Source: Tamaricihabitans halophyticus (GTDB taxonomy: Bacteria > Actinomycetota > Actinomycetes > Mycobacteriales > Pseudonocardiaceae). Taken from it: DNA of 64,000 bases. The position numbers and the translations under genes were made by a program. The DNA is taken from contig NZ_SLXQ01000018.1 in the NCBI RefSeq assembly GCF_004340875.1, positions 1 through 64,000 of the forward strand, given 5' to 3'. The notes beneath the pieces are model-generated. The model did no database searches. It saw only the letters and a program-made list of their open reading frames with translations, and was not told the DNA's origin. Numbering within the stretch: the first letter of the stretch is position 1; every line of letters begins with the position of its first letter. Shown here in pieces: positions 30,430 to 42,400 of this stretch.

Positions 30430-33400
30430 GACCGCCGACGATCCGATCGTCATCGTCGGGATGGCCTGCCGCTACCCGGGTGGGGTCAGCTCGCCGGAGG
30501 AACTGTGGCGACTGGTCACCGAAGGCGGCGATGTCATCACCGGATTCCCGACCGACCGGGGTTGGGACCTGGACGCGCTGTTCCACCCGGATCCGGACCA
30601 CGCAGGCACGTCGTATGCGCGTGCTGGTGGGTTTTTGCGGGATCCGGGTGGTTTTGATGCTGCGTTTTTTGGGATGAGTCCGCGTGAGGCGGTGGCGACT
30701 GATGCGCAGCAGCGGTTGTTGTTGGAGGTGTCGTGGGAGGCGTTGGAGCGTTCCGGGGTTGATCCGGTGTCGTTGCGGGGTAGTCGAACGGGTGTGTTCG
30801 CCGGTGTCATGTACAACGACTACACGCAACTGCTCGGCGGGCAGGAATTCGAAGGCATCCAGGGCAGCGGTACCTCGATCAGTGTTGCCTCCGGCCGGGT
30901 TGCCTATCTCCTTGGCCTCGAGGGGCCGGCGGTAACGCTGGACACCGCTTGCTCGTCCTCGCTGGTCGCGATGCACTGGGCGATGCAGGCACTACGCTCC
31001 GGTGACTGTGACCTCGCCCTTGCCGGCGGGGTCACCGTGATGTCCACGCCCAATGCGTTCATCGAGTTCTCCCGGCAGCGTGGTCTCGCGCCGGACGGGC
31101 GGTGCAAGGCTTTCGGTGCCGGCGCGGACGGTGTGGGTTGGTCTGAGGGCGCTGGCATGCTGGCCCTGGCGCGCCTGTCGGACGCGGAGCGGGCGGGTTA
31201 TCCGGTTCTTGCGGTTGTTCGTGGTTCGGCGGTGAATTCGGATGGTGCGTCGAATGGGTTGACGGCGCCGAATGGTCCTTCGCAGCAGCGGGTGATTCGG
31301 AGTGCGCTTGCTTCGGCTGGGTTGTCCACGTCGGATGTTGATGTGGTTGAGGCGCACGGTACTGGTACCACGTTGGGTGACCCGATCGAAGCGCAGGCGT
31401 TGCTGGCAACGTATGGCCAGGATCGGGAAAGCCCACTGTTGCTTGGTTCGGTGAAGTCCAATCTCGGGCACACCCAGGCCGCGGCTGGGGTTGCCGGAGT
31501 CATCAAGATGATTGCCGCGATGCGGCATGGCGTGGTTCCACCGACGTTGCACGCCGATGATCCTTCGTCGCATGTGGATTGGGAATCGGGCGCCATAGAA
31601 CTGGCGACAGAGCAGCGCGCCTGGCCGGAAACGGGTCAACCCCGTCGCGCGGCGGTCTCCTCTTTCGGGTTCTCCGGCACCAATGCGCATATCGTGTTGG
31701 AACAGTCCGCGTCGACGGTGGTCTCGCACCCCAGCGAGGTGCCAGCCGAGCCGACCTCGGTCGTGCCATGGGTGGTGTCCGCGAAGTCCGCCCTGGCACT
31801 GGATGCGCAGCTGGCCCGGCTGCGCGCGGTACCGGAAGCGCCGGAAGATATCGGCGTAGCACTGCTCAACAGGTCGTCCTTCGCGCACCGTGCGGTGCTG
31901 CTGGACGGGGTCGAGGTAGCGCGTGATGAAGCGGGCAACCGGCCGCTCACCTTTCTGTTCGCCGGTCAAGGCGCGCAGCGGTTGGGGATGGGCCAGCAGC
32001 TGTATGCCCGGTTCCCGGTGTTCGCCGCGGCTTTCGACGACGTCGTCGATCGGTTCGACGGGCTACGGGAAATCGTCTGGGGCGACGATGCCGAGGCACT
32101 GAATCAGACCGGCTGGGCGCAGCCGGCCCTGTTCGCTTTCGAGGTCGCGCTCTTCCGGCTGATCGAATCCTTCGGCGTGGTTCCGGACAACCTGGTGGGA
32201 CATTCGATCGGCGAGATCGCGGCCGCGCAGGTAGCCGGCGTGTTCTCGCTGGACGACGCGTGCCTGCTGGTTGGCGCGCGGGCACGGCTGATGCAAGCGT
32301 TGCCATCGGGCGGTGTGATGGCCTCGGTCGAGGCAGACGCGTCCGAGCTGACCCTGACCGATGGAGTGTCGGTCGCGGCGGTGAACGGCCCGCGTAATAT
32401 CGTGCTTGCCGGAGTAGCCGACGAGGTCTTCGCCGCCATCGGCGAACGGAAGCACAAGCGACTACGGGTATCGCATGCGTTCCACTCGCCATTGATGGAC
32501 CCGATGCTTGCCGAGTTCCGGGCCGCGATCGCGAACATCTCGTTCCACGAACCGGTCCTGCCCTTGGCCAAGGACGTCAGGACGGTCGACTACTGGGTCA
32601 ACCACGTACGGGACACCGTGCGATTCGGCGACGAGGTGGCCGAGCTCGCCGGCACGGTGTTCCTGGAAATCGGACCGGATGGCACACTGTCCGCCCTGGT
32701 CGACGGAATCCCGTTGCAGCGCAAGGAACGCGACGAAGAGACCGCCTTGCTGACCGGCCTCGCCAGGCTGCACGTCACCGGCACGACCGTGCGCTGGGAC
32801 CAGGCGCTCCCCGCGAACGCCCGCCAGGTCGAGCTGCCGACCTACCCGTTCCAACACCAACGTTACTGGCCACGGCGTGATCAGCCGGTCGTGGTCGATC
32901 CGGCCGAGACCGCGTTCTGGTCCGCGGTCGAGGCCCGCGACCTGGCTACGCTCAGCGAAACGCTTTCGCTCGATCCGGAAACCGTCGCGGCGATGGTCCC
33001 CGCGCTGTCCGACTGGCGCACTCGGCAGCGTGCGACGCCCGCCACCGGTGAACTCCGCTTTCGGGAGAGTTGGACCGAACTGGCCGTCCCCACCGTCGCG
33101 ACAACCGGCCGGTGGCTTGTCGTCTTGCCGGAAACGGTCGCGGACACATCGGCGGGGTTGATCGACGAGGTGCTGGCCGCGCTACCAGAAGCTGGGACGA
33201 TCACGGTTCCTCCTGACCGCGTTCGAATTGCCGCCGCACTGGTCGATGCCGTGGGTGCTGAGGGAGACCCGTACGACGGTGTGCTGAACCTGCTCACCGC
33301 TGGCCAACAACCAGTTCTCGGTACCGCGGCGCTGGTCCAGGCGCTACTGGACACGGAACTGGGTATTCCACTGTGGAGTATCACACGGCACGCGGTGGCG

Positions 33401-36400
33401 GCGGCCGACGGTGATCTGCCGGATGAGGAACACGCCGCGGTATGGGGCCTGGTTCGGGTGGCCGCGCTCGAAGCGCCACGGGCGATCGGTGGGCTGGTCG
33501 ACATGCCCGGCGCGGGGTCGGCCACCGGCCTGCTCGCCAGGGCGCTCGCTACCGGCGCTGGCGAGGATCAGCTCGCTATCCGTAGTGGGTCGGTACTCGG
33601 CCGCCGGATCGTCACCGCGCCGGCGCCGACGGGCGAAGCCTGGCAGCCAACCGGCACCGTGCTGGTCACCGGCGGTACCGGCGCCCTCGGCGGGTGGGTC
33701 GCCCGCTGGCTCGCCGAGCACGGCGCCGAACATCTGGTGCTCGCGAGCAGAAGTGGCTCAGCCGCCCCCGGTATTGCCGCACTGACCGAAGAGCTACGCG
33801 AGCACGACACCAGGGTCACCGTCGCCACGGTGGACGTAACCGACCGGACCGCACTGGCAGAGCTGCTGGCTGAGCACCCGGTCAACGCCGTAGTACATGC
33901 CGCGGGCAGCAACGATGACGGCCTGCTCGCCGATCTTGACCGGGAGCGCATCGACGCGGCATTTCGGGCTAAAGTGGATGGTGCGCGCGCCATTGCCGAG
34001 CTCGCCACCGACCTCGATGCCCTGATCATGTTCGGCTCGCTTGCCGGCGCGGTGGGCAATCCCGGCCAGGCCAATTACGCGGCCGCCAATGCCGCGCTGG
34101 ATGCCATCGCACAGCGCTGCCGCGCGGCGGGCATTCCCGCGACCTGTCTCAGTTGGGGCGCATGGGCGGGTGGTGGCATGGCCGCCGAGGAAACCGTGGC
34201 GGATCGCGCCAGGCGCAACGGAATACGGCCCATGGCCCCGGCGATCGCGTTGACCGCGATGGCACAGGCCGTCGCCGAACCCGCCCCGACCGTGCTGATA
34301 GCCGATCTCGAACTGGATCGTTGGCTCAAGGCGATGCTCGGCATCCGGCCGAGCCGGCTGCTTTCCGAGCTGCCCGGCGCGGCCGACGCGGTTCGCCCCG
34401 CTGACGGCGCGCTACGTGAGCGGCTGCTTGCCGCGCCCGAAGCGCAACGCTCCGGTCTGGTGTTGGAGCTCGTCAGAGGGAGCGCGGCCGGAGTACTTGG
34501 GCACGCCGGCCCGGCCGCGATCGGTGTGGACACCGCGTTTCGCGACCTCGGCTTCGATTCGCTCACCGGCGTTGAACTGCGCAATCTTCTCGCCGACGCG
34601 ACCGGACTCGCGCTACCCGCGAGCCTGGTCTTCGACTATCCGAGCGCGCGCGAGCTCGGCGAACACCTCACCGAGCTGGTCCTCGGTACCGCGGTCGCGG
34701 AAACCGTCCGCGTTCGTGCGACCACCGACGAACCACTCGCCATCGTCGGGTTGGCCTGCCGGTTCCCCGGCGGCGATCGCGGCGATGTGACGACGCCGGA
34801 CGAGTTCTGGCAGCTGCTCGTCGAAAGCGGGGATGGCATCGGTGGGTTCCCTACCGACCGGGGTTGGGATCTGGACGGCCTAGCCGGTGGCGGTACCGCG
34901 GGCAGCGCAACCCAGCAGGGTGGGTTTCTCACCGGCGCCGCAACCTTCGACGCCGAGTTTTTCGGAGTATCGCCCCGCGAGGCGACCGCGATGGACCCGC
35001 AGCAACGGCTGTTGCTGGAAACCACCTGGGAAGCCGTGGAGCGCGCCGGTCTGCGGCCGGGAACCCTGCGTGGTACACCGACCGGTGTCTTCATGGGTAC
35101 CAATGGGCAGGACTACGCCAACCTGGTGACCGCGGCGGGAACGGACCTCGGTGGCCACGCCGCCACCGGCATCTCCGCGAGCGTGCTCTCCGGTCGCCTG
35201 TCCTATGTGCTCGGTCTGGAAGGGCCGGCGCTGACCGTCGACACCGCTTGCTCATCGTCCCTGGTCGCACTGCACCTTGCGGGGCAGGCGCTGCGGGCGG
35301 GTGAATGTGATCTCGCGCTTGTCGGCGGGGTCACCGTGATGGCAACGCCGAACAGCTTCATCGAGTTCTCCCGGCAGGGCGGGATGGCACCGGACGGCCG
35401 ATGCAAGGCGTTCGCCGACGGCGCGGACGGCACCAACTGGGGCGAGGGCGCCGGCGTGCTCGTCGTCCAGCGCCTCTCGGACGCCCGGAGCGCGGGTCAC
35501 GACGTACTCGCCGTGGTGCGTGGCTCGGCGGTCAACCAGGACGGCGCGTCGAACGGTCTCACCGCGCCGAACGGTCCCTCGCAGCAGCGGGTGATCCGCG
35601 CCGCGCTCGCCGCCGCCGGTCTGTCCGCCCAGGAGGTTGACGCCGTCGAGGCCCATGGGACCGGGACCAGTCTCGGTGACCCGATCGAGGCGCAGGCGGT
35701 ACTCGCGACTTACGGCCAGGACCGCACGCACCCGGTCTACCTGGGCTCGGTGAAGTCCAATATCGGGCATACCCAGGCCGCGGCCGGGGTGGCGAGCGTG
35801 CTCAAGATGGTACTCGCACTACGTCATGCGCATCTCCCACCAAGCTTGCATGTGGACACGCCGAGTTCGCATGTGGACTGGACAACCGGATCCGTGCGGT
35901 TGCTCACCGAACCGGCCGCGTGGCCCGAGGTCGGTCGAACGCACCGCGCGGGAGTCTCGTCGTTTGGGGTCAGCGGGACCAACGCGCATGTCATCCTCGA
36001 AGCCGGCGATCCGCCTCCGACCGGCGAGACGATCGCATCGACGGGCGTACTGCCCTGGGTGTTCTCCGGGCGCAGTGCCGCCGCCATGGCCGAGAATGCC
36101 GCTCACCTCGCGACAAGCCGTGCGGTCGACCCGACCATCGGTGCGGCGGAGACCGCTGCCGCGTTGGCCGCGCGTTCCCTGTTCGAACATCGCGCGGTTG
36201 TCTTTGGCGCAGACCGTGAGGAGCTGCTTGCTGGCACCCGGTCGGTAGCGACCGGTACGGCGCATGCCCAGGTGTGCATGGGTGTCGCCGACGTAGCCGG
36301 TGGCACCGTGTTCGTCTTTCCGGGGCAGGGCGCGCAATGGGCGGGTATGGGCGCTCGACTGCTGGACGAGTCGCCGGTGTTCGCCGAGGGGATCGCGGAA

Positions 36401-39400
36401 TGCGCCGAGGCACTCGCCCCGCATGTCGACTGGTCCCTCATCGACGTACTTCGGGGTACGGCACCGGCCGAGCTGTTCGACCGGGTCGATGTGGTGCAGC
36501 CGGCGTCCTGGGCGATGATGGTGGCGCTTGCCGAGCTGTGGCGCGCGCACGGCGTCCGGCCGGACGCGGTCATTGGCCATTCGCAGGGTGAAATCGCCGC
36601 CGCCGTCGTATCCGGTGCGTTGACCATCGACGATGGTGCACTCGTGGTGGCCTTGCGGAGCAAGGCGATTGCCGCGGAACTGGCCGGCCGTGGTGGGATG
36701 GTCTCGCTCGGCGTATCGGCCGAGGAAGCGAGCCAGCTAATGGCTGGCGAGGAAGGGACCGTATCGCTTGCCGCGGTGAATGGTCCGCGTTCAGTCGTGA
36801 TCTCCGGCGACCCGGACGCGCTGACCCGGATTTCCGCTCGGGTCGCGGCGACCGGCGCGCGAGTGCGTACCGTGAACGTGGACTATGCCTCGCATTCAGC
36901 GCATGTCGAGGCGATCCACGAGATCCTGCTCGAGTCACTGAGTACGGTGCTTGCCCGCCGGCCGGAGGTGCCCTTCTGGTCCACGGTCACCAGTTCGTGG
37001 GTCGAGGACGCCGCGTTCGACGCCGAGTATTGGTATCGCAACCTGCGCGGCACGGTCGGTTTCCAAGAGGCGATCAACGCGCTCGGTGCGGCCGGCCACC
37101 GGTCGTTCATCGAAGTCAGTGCGCATCCCGTGGTATCGCTGGCGATCACCGACACGGTGGCCGAGTTTGCCGAGCCGACCGTGGTTGCCGGCACGCTGCG
37201 GCGTGACGAGGGAGATCTGCGCCGGTTCAGCACCTCGCTAGCCGAGGTGTTCGTGCGCGGCGGCACCGTGGACTGGACACCGCTGTTGCACGGCGCTCGA
37301 CCGGCGGCGGTACCCACATACGCCTTCCAACGCGCCAGGTACTGGTTGGACCGGCCAGCTCAGCCAACCAACGGCGAGGCGGCGGATACCGAATTCTGGT
37401 CCGCGGTGGAAAGTCGTGACCTCGCCACGCTCACCGCCGGCTTGCATGTGGACACCGACTCGCTTGCCGCCGTGTTACCCGCATTGGCGAACTGGCGTAG
37501 CAAGCGAGCCCGCCAGTCGAAGGTGGACGGCTGGCGGTACCGAGTGGCGTGGCGGCCGATCACACTCCGAGCAACCACACCACAAGGGCATTGGCTCGTG
37601 CTGCATGTTGGCGCCGAACCTGCTGAGCTGCTCGCGGCGCTGCCCGAAGCCACGGCCGTGCGGATCGACGAGTCCTGTGTAGACCCAGAGGTGCTCGCGG
37701 ATCGACTGGAGCACGCCGGGCTTGCCGAGTGTACGGGCGTGCTGTCCGCGCTCGGCTTCGCCGAGCGCCCCAGCGAGCGGTATCCGGCACTGAACCTTGG
37801 TCTCGCGTTGACCGTCGCACTGGTGAAAGTCCTCGGCGCTGGCCAGGCCACCGCCCCCGTCTGGTTCCTCACCCGTGGCGCGGTCAGCACCGGAGGCGCC
37901 GATCCGATCCGCAATCCCGAGCAGGCACAGGTGCACGGGGTTGCCTGGTCGGCGGCGCTCGAACACCCCAGGCAGGTGGGCGGCGTTCTCGATCTGCCCG
38001 TGGAACTCGACGAGGCAACGACCCGGCGGCTCGGCACCGTCCTCGCGGGCGGCACCGAGGATCAGCTCGCCATCCGGGCCTCCGGGGTATTTTCCAGGCG
38101 CGTCGTGCCAGCCAAGCCGGCCGCGCCGAGCGCTGACTGGGTTCCCACGGACACCGTGCTTGTCACCGGGGGGACCGGCGCTATCGGCCCGGATCTGGTG
38201 CGCTGGTTGCGCGCTGCTGGCGCCCGAGATGTCGTGCTCACCAGTCGTTCCGGCGAGATCGACCCGGCGGTGCTCGCTGACGGTGTGGACGTCGCCAGGT
38301 GCGATGTCACCGATCGCGCCGCGCTCGCCGAACTGCTTGCCGGCCTTTCCGCCGCCGGCCGTCCGGTTCGGACGGTGGTACACGCGGCCGCCGTGATCCG
38401 GCTCGGTTCGCTGGCTGAGATGACGCTTGACGAGTTCTCCTGGGTGGTGGACGCCAAGGTCGCCGGCGCACGATATCTCGATGAACTGCTCGGTGATGAG
38501 CTGGACAGCTTCGTTCTCTATTCCTCGATCACCGGTATGTGGGGCAGTGGTAACCACGCGGCCTACGGCGCGGCCAACGCCTACCTGCACGCCTTCGCCG
38601 CTCACCGCAGGGCAAAGGGCCGGCATGCGCTTTCGGTCCACTGGGGCAAATGGCCGGACGACGAGCGGATCGGCGACCGCGACCCGTACGGAGTGCTGCG
38701 CGCCGGGCTCGGCTACCTGGACCCCGAGCTGGCGATGACCGGGCTGGCCAGTGCGCTCGCCGAGGACGACACCGCGATCGCGATCACCGACGTGGACTGG
38801 GCACGCTATTACCCGGTGTTCACCGCGGCGCGGGACACCACGTTGTTCGATGAGATACCGGAGGTTCGCGCGGCCCGCGCGGCGGTGCCAGACGAAGTAG
38901 CGGGCAACGACTTCGCCAGCACGCTGCGTGCGCGGCCACTGGCCGAACAACGTCGCCTACTACTGGAACTGGTGCGTACCGAAGCGGCTGTCGTACTCGG
39001 CCACGCGTCCGGCGAGGCGTTGCCCGAACGGCGTGCCTTCCGTGAGGTCGGTTTCGACTCGGTATCAGCTGTTGACCTCCGCAACCGGGTCGCCAGGGCC
39101 ACTGGCCTTGCACTGCCCGCGACGATGGTGTTCGACCACCCAACTCCGGTCGCGCTCGCGGCCTTCCTCGCCGGCGAGCTGGGTGCCGGCGGCGATGCCG
39201 CGATGCGCACGACCGCGCTCAGCCGCACTGACGACGAGCCGATCGCGATCGTGGGGATGGCCTGTCGCTACCCGGGTGGTGTCGACTCGCCAGAGGCGTT
39301 GTGGCGCCTTGTGCTGGACGGAACCGACGCGACTTCCGAGTTCCCTGCTGACCGGGGCTGGGACGCGGCGTCGGTGTACAACCCCGACCCGGATATGCCC

Positions 39401-42400
39401 GGCAGCACCTACACGGTGCGTGGTGGTTTTCTCCGCGATCCGGCGGGATTCGACGCGGACTTCTTCGGGATCAGCCCGCGCGAGGCGTTGGCCATGGACC
39501 CGCAACAGCGACTGCTGCTCGAGACCGCATGGGAGGCGATCGAACGCGCCGGTATCGCCCCGGAGTCGTTGCGCGGCAGCCGGACCGGGTCGTTCTTTGG
39601 TGCCAGCGACCAGGGCTATGGCGCGGCCGGTGGGATCGACGGCGCCGAGGCCTACCTGATGACCGGCGCCTCGGCGAGCGTGCTTTCCGGCAGGGTCGCC
39701 TACCTACTTGGCCTGGAAGGGCCGGCCGTGACCCTGGATACGGCCTGTTCGTCGTCACTGGTCGCGCTGCACCTTGCGGTGCGGTCGGTCCGTTCCGGGG
39801 AAACGGACCTCGCGCTTGCCGGTGGGGTAGCGGTGATGAGCTCGCTGCAGCCATTCGTCGGGTTCAGCAGGCAGCGGGCATTGTCTCCGGACGGACGCAC
39901 CAAAGCCTTTGCCGAGGCCGCGGACGGGATGACGCTCGCCGAAGGCGCCGGCGTAGTACTCGTCGAGCGGTTGTCCGAGGCGCGGCGGCTCGGGCATCCA
40001 GTTCTTGCCGTGGTACGTGGCTCAGCGATCAACTCGGACGGCGCCTCGAACGGTCTCACCGCACCGAACGGTCCCTCGCAGCAGCGGGTCATCCGCGCCG
40101 CGCTCACTGGCGCCGGACTGTCCACACGGGAGGTCGACGCGGTCGAGGCACACGGCACCGCCACACCGCTCGGTGACCCGATCGAGGCGCAGGCGCTGCT
40201 GGCCACTTATGGCCAGGATCGCGACGCGGCACTGCTGCTCGGTTCGATCAAATCGAACCTCGGGCACACCCAGGCCGCGGCCGGTGTCGCCGGGATCATC
40301 AAGATGGTGCAGGCGCTACGGCACGGTACGCTACCCCGCACCCTGCATGTGGACACCCCGTCCTCGCACGTGGACTGGACGGCTGGCTCCGTCGAGCTAC
40401 TTGTCGAGCAGCGGGACTGGCCGGCTGTGGAACGGCCGCGCCGGGCCGGAGTGTCCTCGTTCGGGATCAGCGGTACGAACGCGCATGTCATCCTGGAACA
40501 GGCGCCAGTGGAGGAGTCCGAGCCGAGCCACATGCGGCCCGCCGTGGTGCCGGTACTTCTTTCCGCTCGCGGCGAGCAGCCGCTGCGCGCCGCGGCCGAC
40601 CGGCTGTTGGCCACTGTGGACGACCGGACATCCTTGGCGGATATCGGATTCTCCAGCGCTCTCGGCCGTTCCGGATTGGACTATGGTGCCGCCGTCGTCG
40701 CGGCGGACCACGAGGAACTGCGCCGTGGACTGACCGCCTTGCGCGATGGGCGACCGGGCACCGGGCTGGTACGTGGTGGCCCCGATCGCTCCGGCGGGCT
40801 GGCGATGTTGTGTACCGGGCAGGGCAGCCAGCGGATCGGGATGGGCCGCGAGCTGTATGACCTGTTCCCGGTGTTCGCCGACGCGCTCGACGAGGTGCTT
40901 GGCTACTTTGCCGGGTTAAGGGAAGTCGTCTGGGGCGAGGATCAGGCGGAGCTGGACCGGACCTGCTGGGCGCAGCCCGCGCTGTTCGCGGTCGAGGTCG
41001 CGCTGTTCCGGTTGCTCGAGAGCTGGGGCGTGGTGCCCGACTATCTCGCTGGGCATTCGATCGGTGAGATCGCCGCGGCGCATCTGGCAGGGGTGTTCGA
41101 CCTGACCGACGCGGCGGCGTTGGTGACCGCGCGGGCCACGTTGATGCAGGCCCTTCCGGGTGGTGGAACGATGGTCGCGGTCCAGGCGACCGAAGCCGAG
41201 ATCGCGCCACTGCTCACCGAGGGACTCGCGGTCGCCGCGGTCAACGGCCCTTCGGCCACGGTGGTCGCCGGGGTCGAGGCCGAGGTGCGCGAGCTACTGG
41301 CGAACCTGCCGGAGGACCGGCAGCGCAAACAACTACGCGTGAGCCACGCGTTCCATTCGCCACTGATGGAACCCATGCTCGCCGAGTTCGGTGCCGTGGC
41401 CTCGGCGATCAGCTATCGAGCGCCGGAGATCGCGCTGGTTTCCGGGCTGACCGGCAGGGTCGCCGGAGGCGAGGTGTGCACCCCGGAGTACTGGACCGAG
41501 CAGGTGCGCCATACCGTCCGTTTCGCTGATTGCGTCAGCACCCTGGCCGAACTCGGCACCGGGCAATATCTGGAACTGGGCCCGGACAGTGTGCTGACCG
41601 GGATGGCCGCCGAGTCGGTTCCCGAAGCCATGTTGGTACCGACACTGCGGGCGGACCGGCCAGAACCCGCGACCATTGCTACCGCGCTGGCCGAGCTGCA
41701 CGTCCATGGCCGCGCGGTGGACTGGCGGGCGTACTTCGACGGCACTGGGGCGCGCCACGTCGACCTGCCAACCTACCCGTTTCAGCGTCAGCGGTTCTGG
41801 CCAGAACCACCCGCCTCGGCAGAGGTGGACGGTTGCCGGTATCGCGCGGTATGGCGGCCGGTTGTCCCACCCGCCGGTGAGCCGGTCGGAACCTGGCTGG
41901 TGCTTACCCCGGCAGCCGGTAGTCCATGGCGCGCCGCCCTACCGGACGCCGTGCATATCGACATCGACGCGCCGGAACGAGCCGTGCTCGCGGAACGGCT
42001 GAGCGTGGTCGGCGAGACCGTCGGCCCCATCGCCGGGGTGCTGTCCCTACTGGCCGTGACGACGGCGGAACCGGTGGGCGAGTTCGCGGTACCCGCCGGG
42101 CTGGCCGGTACGGCAGCGGTGGTGCAGGCGCTTGGGGACGCCGGGATCGACGCGCCGCTGTGGTGCGCGACCGCCGGCGCCGTCGGGGTGGATGGACCGC
42201 CGGTTGACCCGGCGGCGGCCACCGTATGGGGCATGATCCGGGTTGCGGCGCTGGAACACCCCGATCGCATTGCGGGCCTGGTCGACCTGCCGGCTGAACC
42301 GGACGAGTCGGCGTTCGTCCGGCTGCGGTCCGTGCTTGCCGGCCAGGAGGATCAGGTCGCGGTACGGGATACCGGCGTGCTGGCCCGACGGCTCATCCGC

